From Mesorhizobium sp. (lineage in GTDB: Bacteria; Pseudomonadota; Alphaproteobacteria; Rhizobiales; Rhizobiaceae): a stretch of 64,000 bases of DNA. Positions 15,831 through 24,838 of the stretch are shown one piece after another. A program made the translations under genes and the position numbers. How positions within the stretch are numbered: position 1 is the stretch's first letter; every line of letters starts with the position of its first letter. Where the stretch lies: positions 1-64,000 of the forward strand of contig NZ_SUEG01000005.1 in the NCBI RefSeq assembly GCF_005063415.1, in the 5' to 3' direction. The notes under the pieces were generated by a model. That model saw only the letters and a list, made by a program, of their open reading frames with translations, did no database searches and had not been told where the DNA came from.

Positions 15831-18518
15831 TCAGTCTGTTCGGCCGCCGCCGAGCAATTCCTCGATGTCCTGCGCACAAACCGGCCTGCTGAAATGATAG
15901 CCCTGCATTTCGTCGCAATTGTTCCTGCGCAGGAAGGCCACCTGATCATCTGTCTCAACGCCCTCGGCAATGACCCTCAGGTTGAGATTTTGCCCCAATG
16001 AAATCACCGCGCTGGCCACAGCCTGGTCGTTCTCGTCGGCGGCGAGATCCTTGATGAAGGACTTGTCGATCTTCAGCCGCGCCACGGGAAAGGCCTTGAG
16101 TGCGCTGAGGCTGGAATAGCCTGTGCCGAAATCATCGATCGAGATCTGGACACCCAGGCTTTGCAGAGCGTTCATGGTCGCGAGGGCGAGCTCGATATCC
16201 TGCATGATAAGGCTCTCGGTCACCTCCAGCTCGAGATACCTGGCCTCCAGGCCGCTGTCCTTCAGCGCGCTGACGATGCGATCGATCAGGTTGCGTTCCC
16301 TGAATTGCCGCGCCGACACATTCACGCAAACGGTCAAGGGCGGCAGCCCGGCGTCTTGCCAGGCTTTGTTCTGCCGGCACGCCTCATGCAGAACCCAGTC
16401 GCCGATCGGTACGATCAGACCTGTCTCCTCGGCGGTCGGGATGAACATCGTCGGCATTATCGTGCCAAGCGTTGGATGGTTCCAGCGTATCAGCGCCTCG
16501 ACCGCAAAAATCCGACCTGACCGAAGGTCCACTTGCGGTTGGTAGAGCAGAGTGAATTCCGAACGCGCCAAGGCGTTTCGCAACTCTTCCTGAAGCACGA
16601 ATTTTTCATGCGCCCTGGTGTTGAACTCCGGAGCGTAAAACTGGAAATTATCGCGGCCGAACTCCTTGGCTCGATACATGGCCGCATCGGCATTTGCCAG
16701 CAGCGTATCGGGATCCGTCCCATCCTTGGGATAGTTGGCAATGCCGATGCTGGCCGTCGCCCGCACCAGATGCGCTCCGAGCTGAACCGGCTCGGCGAGT
16801 GCCGCCCGGAGCTTTTGCAAGGTCTCGGAGACGAGAGCGACGTTCGCCGGCTGATCGAAAAGCACGACGACGAATTCGTCGCCGCCCAGCCGCACGACGG
16901 TATCGGTCGCCCTGACGCAGTCGACCATGCGACTTGCGACGATCTTCAGAAGCTCGTCTCCGGCATTGTGGCCGAGCGTGTCGTTGACGAATTTGAAATT
17001 GTCCAGATCGATGAACACCACGGTCACCCAGCGATCGTATCGCTGGGCGTACAGGACCGCCTGCGAAAGCCGGTCCTCGAGCAAGGCGCGATTGGGAAGC
17101 CCGGTCAGCACGTCATGGTTGGCCATGAAGTGGATCCGGTCTTCGGCCTGTTTGCGTTCGATGGCGATCCCGGCGATGCGCGTCGTGAAATCGATCAAGC
17201 GGGTCTCGGCCTCGGTCGGTTCGCGCACCGTCATCGAATACATCGCAAAGACGCCAAGCACGACGCCCTGATGCGACAGGATCGGTGTCGACCAGCACGA
17301 ACGCAAACCGTGCGGCCGCGCGAGTTCGCGATAATCCTGCCAAAGCGGATCGTGCATGATGTCAGCGACGATCACCGATTCGCGCCGATAGACTGCGGTT
17401 CCGCAAGACCCTGCCGTGGGACCGACCGCGGCGCCGTCGACGGCGTCGGTGTAGTCTCTCGCCAGGCTCGGCGCGGCGGCGTGGCGCAAATGGGTGCCAT
17501 CCTTGTCGAGCAGCAAGACCGAACCGAATATCCCCGCCAGTTGGGATTCGACCAGACGCATGAGCTGCTCGAGCACGTCTTCGAGGGGAGCGCTCTTTGC
17601 GATCATCTCGAGGATATGCCCCTGCCCGTCGCGAAGGATTTCGGCCCGCTTGCGCGCAGTGATGTCGCGGGCAATGCCGACGAGGCCGAAAATGTTGTTT
17701 TGAACGTTGCGCAACGGCAGCTTCGTCGACAGGAACCATTTGCCGGTGCCTGACGCATCGACGACGAACTCCTCCTCGTCGATCATCGGTTGTCCGTCTC
17801 GCATCAGTTGCTGCTCGATGGAGCGAAATTTTTGCGCAAGATCCGGTGCGTGAAGGTCGAAGTCGCTCAGACCGATCATGTCGCTCGTGCTGTCCCGACC
17901 GCTGTCGGACGCAATGGCTCGGTTCGCGACGACGAAGCGGCTTTCGGTGTCCTTCACCCACATGTAGTCTGGCACCAGGTCGATCAGCGTCTGCAACGAG
18001 ATACGCTCGTCGACGACCAGGCGGTTGGCGCTGAGCTCGCTGATGTCCTCGTGCGTGGCCACCCAGCCGCCGTCAGGCATCGGTTGATGGCAGACCTGAA
18101 TTGTCCGGCCGTCGGCGAGCACGGCTGACCAGTTTCTCGAAGCCGTGCCGGAATTGACTGCCCGGGCCAACGGCAGATAGGCGTCCGCTTTCATCGGCGA
18201 GGTCCCGACAGCGACGCGACGTTCGACGATTTCGCGCAGAGCCAGGCCCGGCTGCAATTGCTCCGGCGAAAGGCGATAGATTTCCGCATAGCGGCGGTTG
18301 CAGAGGATCAGCCGTTCATCGGCGTCAAAAAAGCAGATGCCTTGCGAGATGTTCTCGATCGCGGTCTGGAACCGCAGTGCCTGGTCCTTAAGTGCCGCAA
18401 TCGTGGCGCGAAGCTCGCGCTCGAGGGCCTCATATGAGGCAGTCGCCAGTTGTGCCAGAGTCGTCAAATTGGCGGATTCGGGCGCTTCGGCGGTTTGCCT
18501 GGATGATTTCGTGGCCAA
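15831..18518 (-). CDS. PAS-PAS-GAF-GGDEF-EAL cyclic-di-GMP signalling protein
   Basis: The ~895-residue cytoplasmic protein has, in order, a coiled-coil-like start and a PAS domain (about 45-160, ISQGICFFDADERLILCN). A second PAS domain follows (about 170-290, ending GIARDITARKRAE), then GAF (about 310-455), GGDEF (about 465-630) and EAL (about 645-890). The diguanylate cyclase site reads GGDEF with an RATD inhibitory site five residues upstream. The phosphodiesterase site has EALIRWNHP and DDFGTGYSS. Both catalytic motifs are intact, so it could make and break c-di-GMP. There are no membrane segments. The TTG at 18518 is preferred because GGAGG lies 8 bases upstream; a TTG at 18524 is only 2 bases from it. 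Confidence 0.92.
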   Translation of the reverse strand: MATKSSRQTAEAPESANLTTLAQLATASYEALERELRATIAALKDQALRFQTAIENISQGICFFDADERLILCNRRYAEIYRLSPEQLQPGLALREIVERRVAVGTSPMKADAYLPLARAVNSGTASRNWSAVLADGRTIQVCHQPMPDGGWVATHEDISELSANRLVVDERISLQTLIDLVPDYMWVKDTESRFVVANRAIASDSGRDSTSDMIGLSDFDLHAPDLAQKFRSIEQQLMRDGQPMIDEEEFVVDASGTGKWFLSTKLPLRNVQNNIFGLVGIARDITARKRAEILRDGQGHILEMIAKSAPLEDVLEQLMRLVESQLAGIFGSVLLLDKDGTHLRHAAAPSLARDYTDAVDGAAVGPTAGSCGTAVYRRESVIVADIMHDPLWQDYRELARPHGLRSCWSTPILSHQGVVLGVFAMYSMTVREPTEAETRLIDFTTRIAGIAIERKQAEDRIHFMANHDVLTGLPNRALLEDRLSQAVLYAQRYDRWVTVVFIDLDNFKFVNDTLGHNAGDELLKIVASRMVDCVRATDTVVRLGGDEFVVVLFDQPANVALVSETLQKLRAALAEPVQLGAHLVRATASIGIANYPKDGTDPDTLLANADAAMYRAKEFGRDNFQFYAPEFNTRAHEKFVLQEELRNALARSEFTLLYQPQVDLRSGRIFAVEALIRWNHPTLGTIMPTMFIPTAEETGLIVPIGDWVLHEACRQNKAWQDAGLPPLTVCVNVSARQFRERNLIDRIVSALKDSGLEARYLELEVTESLIMQDIELALATMNALQSLGVQISIDDFGTGYSSLSALKAFPVARLKIDKSFIKDLAADENDQAVASAVISLGQNLNLRVIAEGVETDDQVAFLRRNNCDEMQGYHFSRPVCAQDIEELLGGGRTD

Positions 18519-18692
18519 ACACAATTCCTCCCGCTGATGCTTGAGGCAAGCAAACGAGGCTCGCCTTCAACCTAAAAGCGAGTGCATATTGGTCCGGATA
18601 TACTAATGGCAGGTGAACCTGGCTCAACGCCGACGCGACCGGCACAGGCAGGGGAAGCCGCAGGCCGGTCTCGGTTGCCGGAGCCGTGAGAC

Positions 18693-20228
18693 TTAATCCA
18701 TATGCGCGGCAGGTGCCCCACCGGCGGGCGGCGCAGCCTTTGGCTTGCGCAGCAGGAAAACAAACGGGACGGCAAGCAGCGTCATCATCATCAGCAGTTT
18801 GAAGTCATTGACGTAGGAGATCATCATCGCCTGGATATTGACCATGCGATCCATCAGCGACAGCGCCGTCGGATCGCCGCCCGCCGCTGCCGGCGATGCC
18901 GCCCAGAGGTTGGGATTGAACGGATTGACATAAGCCGAGAGCTCGGCGTGGTTGATCTGCGTGTTACGCACCAGCAGAACCGTCACCACCGATACCCCGA
19001 TCGACGAGCCAAGATTGCGCACCAGGCTGAACAACGCCGTGGCATCGGTGCGGAAGCGTGCGTCGAGCGTGGCGAAAGCCACGGTGGACAGCGGCACGAA
19101 CACCATTCCCATTCCAAGGCCCTGGATGACGCCGGAGCTGAGGATAAGCCAGTTGTCCATCTGCGGCGAAAAGCTCGACATCGTGTAGAGCGACTGCGCA
19201 GTCAGCAGGAAGCCGATGACGACGAGAATCCTGGCATCGATCCTGTGCATGATCCGCCCGACGAACAGCATCGCAATCATCGTGCCGACACCGCGCGGTC
19301 CCAGGACGATGCCGATGGTGAGTGTCGGATAGCCGAAGATGGTCGACAGCATGGGCGGCAGCAGCGACATGCTCGCCAAGATGAGCACGCCCATGACAAA
19401 GATGAACGCCAGCCCGGTGACGAAATTGCGATCGAGGAAAATCTTGGGGTCGATAAAGGGGTGCTCCGCCGTTAGCGTGTGAATGGTGAACACCCAGAAG
19501 CCGGTGATGGAAAGACCAAGCTCGATCCATATCTCGATCGAGGAAAACCAGTCGACCTCGCCGCCGCGATCGAGCATCAGCTGCAGCGCGCCGACACCGA
19601 GCGAGAGCATGGTGAAGCCGAAGAAATCGAAGCTGCGCACCCGCCGGGCGACGCTGGGAAGATATGCGGCCATGCCGAGGAAGGCGATGATGCCGACCGG
19701 CAGGTTGATGAAGAACACCCAGCGCCAGTTGAAATTCTCGGTCAGCCAGCCACCCAGCGTCGGGCCAAGGATCGGTCCCAGCATAATGCCGGCGCCCCAG
19801 ATGGCCATTGCCTGGCCGTGGCGTTCCCTGGGGTTGATGTCGAGCAGGAAGGTCTGCGACAGAGGCACGATGGCCGCGCCGAACACGCCTTGCATCAGTC
19901 GGAAGAGAACGATGGTCTCCAGGCTCCAGGCGATGCCGCACAGCATGGAGAAGACCGTGAAGCCGACCACGGCCGTCAGGAACAGCTCCTTGCGGCCGAA
20001 GCGATCGGCCAGCCAGCCGGTCACCGGCGTCATGATCGCCGCGGCAACGATGTAGGAGGTCAGCACCCAGTTGATGTTGTCGGGGGAGGCGCCGAGATCG
20101 CCGGTCATGGTCGGTAGCGCAACGTTGGCGATCGTCGTGTCGAGCGCCTGCATGATCGTCGCCAGCATGAGCGCAACTGTGATCAGGCCGCGGTGCGGCA
20201 CTTCGCGAAAGGGTTCTGGGCTGCTCAT
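18693..20228 (-). CDS. emrB: DHA2-family MFS multidrug exporter, EmrB-like
   Basis: The 511-residue inner-membrane protein has 14 predicted helices. DHA2 motifs are present: ALDTTIANVALPTM in helix 1, GWLADRFGRKELFL in loop 2-3 (motif A), LFRLMQGVFGAAIVPLSQ, and GWLTENFNWRWVFFINLPVG. It is the proton-driven pump of a tripartite EmrAB-TolC-like system. The gene is last in a leftward set marR-emrA-emrB. A 312-base gap holding a large imperfect palindrome separates it from emrA, so its expression may be uncoupled from emrA. Confidence 0.93.
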   Translation of the reverse strand: MSSPEPFREVPHRGLITVALMLATIMQALDTTIANVALPTMTGDLGASPDNINWVLTSYIVAAAIMTPVTGWLADRFGRKELFLTAVVGFTVFSMLCGIAWSLETIVLFRLMQGVFGAAIVPLSQTFLLDINPRERHGQAMAIWGAGIMLGPILGPTLGGWLTENFNWRWVFFINLPVGIIAFLGMAAYLPSVARRVRSFDFFGFTMLSLGVGALQLMLDRGGEVDWFSSIEIWIELGLSITGFWVFTIHTLTAEHPFIDPKIFLDRNFVTGLAFIFVMGVLILASMSLLPPMLSTIFGYPTLTIGIVLGPRGVGTMIAMLFVGRIMHRIDARILVVIGFLLTAQSLYTMSSFSPQMDNWLILSSGVIQGLGMGMVFVPLSTVAFATLDARFRTDATALFSLVRNLGSSIGVSVVTVLLVRNTQINHAELSAYVNPFNPNLWAASPAAAGGDPTALSLMDRMVNIQAMMISYVNDFKLLMMMTLLAVPFVFLLRKPKAAPPAGGAPAAHMD

Positions 20229-20267
20229 GACGTAAAACTTCCAGCAGGTAACAAAAACGTGTACATT

Positions 20268-20391
20268 AGGTTTCCGGACGGCGAGGCCCTCGCTGTAGAG
20301 AGACCCTCATCGCGGTGGGACGCGAGCATCGATGTGGGGGTTACATCGACTGAGCGTCTCGACAAAGCGTGCGCCTGCCGCCCGGAAACCT
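20268..20391. repeat. 124-nt imperfect palindrome between emrA and emrB
   Basis: The ends are inverted copies: AGGTTTCCGGACGGCGAGGC at 20268-20287 and its imperfect complement at 20373-20391 (GCC..CCCGGAAACCT). Inner segments also pair: GCTGTAGAGAGACCCTCA with the complement of GAGCGTCTCGACAAAGC. The centre has a perfect 7-bp stem, TCGATGT (20329-20335) with ACATCGA (20343-20349), around a 7-base loop. It could be a MITE-like repeat, a terminator/attenuator or an mRNA-processing structure between co-oriented genes. No comparison with other copies was possible. Confidence 0.5.
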
Positions 20392-20540
20392 GAGGACCGA
20401 AGATCCTGCGCGGCGTTGTCTGCTCAGGCAGGCTACAGCGCAGCCCGACCACGCATTCAACTTTTCCTGCGCCTCCCTCGGACCAATCCTGTCACCTGCA
20501 TCCATCTCGCTGTTTGCTATGCGGCCGCTGTTAGGCCTCC

Positions 20541-21719
20541 TTACTTGGCCTCGCCTGCCGTGGCGCGGCGGAAAATGCTCGGCAGCCCGCGGGAAACGCC
20601 GGTGTCCACCGTGACGGTCGCGCTCATGCCGGTGCGCAGCGCCATCTTGGCGTCGGCATCGGCCAATTCCAGGCGGACCGGAATGCGCTGCGTGACCTTG
20701 ACCCAGTTGCCGGTGGCGTTCTGCGCGGGCAGCAGCGAGAACTCGGCCCCGGTGCCGGCGCCGATCGCCTTGACGGTGGCTTCGAACGTCTTGCCCGGAT
20801 AGGTGTCGACCACGATTTCGGCCTTCTGGCCCGGCTTCATGTTGGTGAGCTGGGTTTCCTTGAAATTGGCGTCGACCCAGGTGTCGCCGGTCTCGACCAG
20901 CGAAAACAGCGGCGGGCCCGAACCGACATACTGGCCGACCTTGAACGAAGCGGCCTGGCTGACGATGCCGTCGGCAGGCGCCTTGACCGTGGTCTGGACC
21001 AGATCGTAGGCCGCCTTGTCGCGTGCGGCGAGCGCCGCCATTACCGTTGGATGCTTGTCGGTCTCGATGTCGGGATTGCCGCCAAGTGCCGCCTTGGCGC
21101 TGACGATCCCTTGCTGGGCCACGGCCAGTTGCTGCTTGGCCTTGTCGAGGTCGTTCTTGGCCTCGTCCAGCGACGACTTGGCGTTGATGCCCTTGTGGGC
21201 AAGGTCGGCGGCGCGGTCATATTGCGACTGCGCGTACTGGACCTGGCTTTCGTCGGACTTCTCCTGCGCCAGCGCTTGGCTATAGGCCGCACGCAGCTGC
21301 TCGACATTGAGCCGCGCGCCCGCCACCGCCGCGTCGGCTTGGGCCAACGCGATCCGGCAGGGCTCGGGATCGATGGCGAACAACACGTCGCCCTGCTTGA
21401 CAGACTGGTTGTCGAAAATGTCGACCTGAACGATGCGGCCCGCCGCATTGGCGGCTATCGACACCTTGGCCTGCTGCAGATTGGCGTTTTCGGTCTCCTG
21501 ATAGCGGCCGCCGGTCACCCAGACATAGCTGCCGCCGGCGATCAACGCAGCGGGCAGCACAAACATCAAAAGGAAGCGGCCGGCACGACGCTTTTTCTTC
21601 GGCGCCACCGACGCCGGAGCTACCTGCGCAGCGACCGTTACCGGAGTTGCCGCCGGCTTCGCGGGAGCTTCCATCTCCAGCTTGGCCGCATTCTCATCTA
21701 CTTTGGCTACCGCGTTCAT
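20541..21719 (-). CDS. emrA: HlyD/EmrA-family membrane fusion protein
   Basis: The 392-residue periplasmic adaptor has one N-terminal membrane helix (about 45-67, RFLLMFVLPAALIAGGSYVW). It is followed by the biotinyl-lipoyl-like half GRIVQVDIFDNQSVKQGDVLFAIDP and a long coiled-coil hairpin (about 120-210). The second half is TVKAPADGIVSQ, with a beta-barrel region containing VETGDTWVDANFKETQL. It would connect EmrB with an outer-membrane channel. Its start codon overlaps the marR stop by four bases, so the two are translationally coupled. Confidence 0.93.
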   Translation of the reverse strand: MNAVAKVDENAAKLEMEAPAKPAATPVTVAAQVAPASVAPKKKRRAGRFLLMFVLPAALIAGGSYVWVTGGRYQETENANLQQAKVSIAANAAGRIVQVDIFDNQSVKQGDVLFAIDPEPCRIALAQADAAVAGARLNVEQLRAAYSQALAQEKSDESQVQYAQSQYDRAADLAHKGINAKSSLDEAKNDLDKAKQQLAVAQQGIVSAKAALGGNPDIETDKHPTVMAALAARDKAAYDLVQTTVKAPADGIVSQAASFKVGQYVGSGPPLFSLVETGDTWVDANFKETQLTNMKPGQKAEIVVDTYPGKTFEATVKAIGAGTGAEFSLLPAQNATGNWVKVTQRIPVRLELADADAKMALRTGMSATVTVDTGVSRGLPSIFRRATAGEAK

Positions 21720-22204
21720 CCTGCTGCGCCTTCCGTATTCTTCACTTTTTCCGAGGGCGGCGTGTCACCATCTGCAAGATTCTGCACCATTGTCTCCAGC
21801 GCCTTGACCAGGACGCGGCGATCTTCCGGCGAAACGCCAACGAGCGATTCTTCATAAACCTCGCCGGCAAGGCTCTTGACGTGGGCGTAGGCCGCGTTCG
21901 CCTTGGCGGTCGGGAAAATCATGCGCACCCGCCTGTCGGTTGCGTCCGGACGGCGCTCGATCCAGCCGCCCTCCTCCATGCGATCGACAAGACGCGAGAC
22001 GCTGATCGGCTCGATTTCGAGAAGCTCGGCAAGCCGCGCCTGCGCGACACCCGCCTCCTTGGCGACACGGACCAGAAGCCGCCATTGCGCCGAAGAAAGG
22101 CCAAAACCGCTGGCGCGCGCCTCGAAGCGCTTGCGCATCAGGCGCTGCACGTCGTGGATCAAAAAGCCCAATCTATCGATGCCATCGGAAACCATGAGCG
22201 ACAT
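21716..22204 (-). CDS. MarR-family regulator of the emr operon
   Basis: The 162-residue winged-helix regulator shows FGLSSAQWRLLVRVAKEAG, ARLAELLEIEPISVSRLVDRMEEGGWIERRPDATDRRVRMIFPT, the classic MarR recognition helix and wing. It heads the emrA-emrB set with a 4-base overlap, and so is probably its drug-responsive repressor. Two starts are possible, ATG at 22204 or at 22195. The first sits directly against a TATATATG -10-like sequence, which would favour the second or a start further down. Confidence 0.9.
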   Translation of the reverse strand: MSLMVSDGIDRLGFLIHDVQRLMRKRFEARASGFGLSSAQWRLLVRVAKEAGVAQARLAELLEIEPISVSRLVDRMEEGGWIERRPDATDRRVRMIFPTAKANAAYAHVKSLAGEVYEESLVGVSPEDRRVLVKALETMVQNLADGDTPPSEKVKNTEGAAG

Positions 22205-22207
22205 ATA

Positions 22208-22225
22208 TAATAAGCGTGCTCATAA
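22208..22225. promoter_or_regulatory. Putative promoter/operator of the marR-emrAB operon
   Basis: Read leftward, a -35-like TTGAAT is followed by an imperfect palindrome TTATGAGCACGCTTATTA (12 of 18 positions symmetric) and a TATATA box, ending directly at the first ATG of marR. Palindromes overlapping the core promoter are the usual autoregulatory sites of MarR proteins. Evidence is symmetry and position only. Confidence 0.4.
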
Positions 22226-22351
22226 TTCAAGGAGCCGGATTATGCCAGAAGCCGGTAAGTGTGCATGGCAGTCAGTGCAGGGCGATCGTGGTTAGCAATT
22301 TGTCACCCCGGACGCTTGTGACGAGTATGCAGAAGATCGGCGTTCAGATGC

Positions 22352-23260
22352 TCAGACTATCGATCTCATCCAGGCGGAAAAGGCTTCGATATGCGCTTGT
22401 CGGGGGTGATTGGCTACGCTGGCAAGGTAAAAGCCATAGCCTGGCAGAGAGAGATCATGCGCCTTGACCAGCCTGCCAGCTTCGAGTTCGCCACTGACGA
22501 CCACATCGCTGCAGATAGCGATACCTTGGCCTGCCGCGACCGCGTCGATCGCGTGCAGCTCTTCGCGGAAACTTAAGTCCCATGCCTGGTTGGCATTGGG
22601 GATGCTGGGATCGATCGAGCGTGCGATCGCCAGCCATCGCTGCCAAGTCGGCGCTTCCGGGTCGCGGTTCGTCCAATTGAAATGGATGAGCGGGTATTGC
22701 AGCAGATCGGCGGCGCGCTCGATCTGTCGGTCGCCTCCTGCGAACAGCTCCGGGCTGCATACCGGAAAGAATGCGTCCCGAAAAATTTCCTGCGCGGGAA
22801 CATCCCGCGGCATCCTGCGCGCATAGCGGATCGCGACGTCGGCGTCACCGGCTCGCAGGTCCAGAACGGCGTCTGTCCCGATGATCTCCAGTGGAATGTT
22901 CGGATGCAGTTCGCGCCACTTCGACAGGCGCGGAACCAGCCATCGGCTGGCAAATGCATTTGGGCTCGTCACGCATAACGGGCGTTGGCCAACACCGGCC
23001 GAGGCTGATGCTATAGCCGTAGCGAAAGCGTCGAAGCCGCTGCAAATTACCGGGAATAGCCGTTCGCCCACGGCTGTGAGCACGAGCGGTCGTGGGCGCC
23101 GCCGGAACAGAAGTTGCCCACAGACCTCCTCCAGCAATCGAATCTGGTGGCTGATGGCCGTTGGCGTCACTCCGAGTTCCGTCGCGGCCTTCCTGAAGCT
23201 CATCAGCCTGGCAGCGGCTTCGAAGGCGCGAAGCGACCCGAGCGGCGGAAGTTTTCTCAT
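22352..23260 (-). CDS. LysR-family regulator (GcvA-like)
   Basis: The 302-residue protein has an N-terminal winged helix, LGSLRAFEAAARLMSFRKAATELGVTPTAISHQIRLLEE, of the GcvA-type LysR subgroup. A periplasmic-binding-like effector domain follows (CVTSPNAFASRWLVPRL, GDADVAIRYA). Length is normal. It is divergent from the FAD-linked oxidase gene at 23411, with about 150 bases between starts. Control of that neighbour is therefore the natural guess, as divergent LysR genes usually regulate the adjacent gene. Confidence 0.92.
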   Translation of the reverse strand: MRKLPPLGSLRAFEAAARLMSFRKAATELGVTPTAISHQIRLLEEVCGQLLFRRRPRPLVLTAVGERLFPVICSGFDAFATAIASASAGVGQRPLCVTSPNAFASRWLVPRLSKWRELHPNIPLEIIGTDAVLDLRAGDADVAIRYARRMPRDVPAQEIFRDAFFPVCSPELFAGGDRQIERAADLLQYPLIHFNWTNRDPEAPTWQRWLAIARSIDPSIPNANQAWDLSFREELHAIDAVAAGQGIAICSDVVVSGELEAGRLVKAHDLSLPGYGFYLASVANHPRQAHIEAFSAWMRSIV

Positions 23261-23410
23261 CCAGGCAGTTTAGATGAATTTAGCTCATCCAGCGACTGAG
23301 ATATTCGATTTTGCAGCGAATGGCGCCGCATGAGATCATTCTGATCCGACACACGTCGGTGAACGAAAGCGGCCTGTCCAACCGTGCCGGATCACGAAGG
23401 GTATCCCTCG

Positions 23411-24799
23411 ATGAGCATGTTCAAGCTTATAGACGGTTCCGAGCCGACGTTGCAGGCGCCAGATATTGCCCGGCTCAGGCAGGCGATTCGCGGCGATCTG
23501 ATCCTTCCGGACGAGCCTGGCTATAACCTGGCGCGCAGAGTTTGGAATGGGATGGTCGATAAGAGGCCGGCGGCTGTCTTCTATTGCGCCGAATCCAGCG
23601 ATGTCGTCACGGCCGTCAACTTCGCCCGGTCGCAAGGCTTCCTCGTCGCCGTCCGCGGCGGTGGCCATAACGTCGCCGGCAGTTCGGTATGCGACGGCGG
23701 CGTGGTGATCGATGTGTCACGCATGAAGCGGATCGAAGTCGACCCGATCCGCCGTGTTGCGCGCGCAGAAGCCGGCTTGAACCTGGGCGAGTTCGACGCA
23801 GCCACACAGGTCCATGGTCTTGCGACGACCATGGGTGTCAACGCGGATACCGGCATAGCCGGACTGACACTCGGCGGCGGGTTCGGCAAGCTTGGCCGCA
23901 AACATGGACTGAGCTGCGACAACCTTGTCGCTGTCGAAATCGTGACGGCGGACGGCCGGTTGCTCACGGCAAACGCGGCCGAAAATGCAGATTTGTTCTG
24001 GGGCATTCGGGGCGGCGGCGGCAATTTCGGAATAGTCACGACTTTCGAATACAAGCTCCATCCCGTGGGTCCGCTCCTCATCGCGGGATCGATGCTATAC
24101 CGCTACGAAGAGGCACGCGAAGCGATGCGGTTCTACCGTGCGTTCTCGAGCGGCGCCCCGGATGAGCTGCGCCTGGATGCCGCACTTGTCACGGCGCCCT
24201 CGGGCGAGCGCTTCTTCAGCATATCGGCGTGCTACATCGGCCCACTCGACGAAGGCCAAGAAATCATTCAACCTCTGAGAGAGTATGGCACGCCGGTTGA
24301 GCGCCGGATTGCTCCTGTCCCCTATCTTCAAATCCAGTCGGCCGGGGACAGCCTCTTTCCGCGCGGGCGGCGCTACTACTGGAAGGCGCAGTTCATGCGC
24401 GAAATCACAGATCAGGCGATCGATACCATGCTTGCGGCTTACATGACTGCACCCAGCGAATCGCTTCTGGTCCTGCAGCAGGTTGGCGGCGCCATCTCGC
24501 GAGTACCGATGGACGGAACGCCCTACGCCAACCGGGATGCACTTTACGATTGCTTCCCGATATCGATCTGGGACAATCCGTCTGACGACGAAACGCACGT
24601 CCGATGGGCGCGTGACCTGTGGGATGCAATGAGACCGTTCTCGACCGGCGGCGTCTATGCCAACAATCTCGGCGACGAGGGCACTGATCGGGTTCTGGCA
24701 GCTTACGGCGAGAATTATCCGAAGTTGGCCGCACTAAAAAACAAGTATGATCCTACCAATTTCTTTCGCTTGAACCAAAACATTAAGCCTACGACCTGA
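23411..24799 (+). CDS. FAD-linked oxidase with berberine-bridge-enzyme (BBE) tail
   Basis: The 462-residue flavoprotein belongs to the PCMH/FAD_binding_4 family. The FAD-binding loop reads VRGGGHNVAGSSVCDGGVVID, whose His is the usual covalent flavin attachment site. LGGGFGKLGRKHGLSCDNL and GGGGNFGIVT follow. The BBE C-terminal motif is KYDPTNFFRLNQNI. A second covalent Cys, seen in bicovalent members, is not evident. It probably oxidises an alcohol or sugar with O2; the substrate is unknown. The ATG at 23411 is preferred over the upstream start at 23384. A LysR gene lies divergently upstream. Confidence 0.9.
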   Translation: MSMFKLIDGSEPTLQAPDIARLRQAIRGDLILPDEPGYNLARRVWNGMVDKRPAAVFYCAESSDVVTAVNFARSQGFLVAVRGGGHNVAGSSVCDGGVVIDVSRMKRIEVDPIRRVARAEAGLNLGEFDAATQVHGLATTMGVNADTGIAGLTLGGGFGKLGRKHGLSCDNLVAVEIVTADGRLLTANAAENADLFWGIRGGGGNFGIVTTFEYKLHPVGPLLIAGSMLYRYEEAREAMRFYRAFSSGAPDELRLDAALVTAPSGERFFSISACYIGPLDEGQEIIQPLREYGTPVERRIAPVPYLQIQSAGDSLFPRGRRYYWKAQFMREITDQAIDTMLAAYMTAPSESLLVLQQVGGAISRVPMDGTPYANRDALYDCFPISIWDNPSDDETHVRWARDLWDAMRPFSTGGVYANNLGDEGTDRVLAAYGENYPKLAALKNKYDPTNFFRLNQNIKPTT

Positions 24800-24838
24800 G
24801 CGACCGCCGCAGGCCGATGCCCGAAATTCTGCGCCCTG

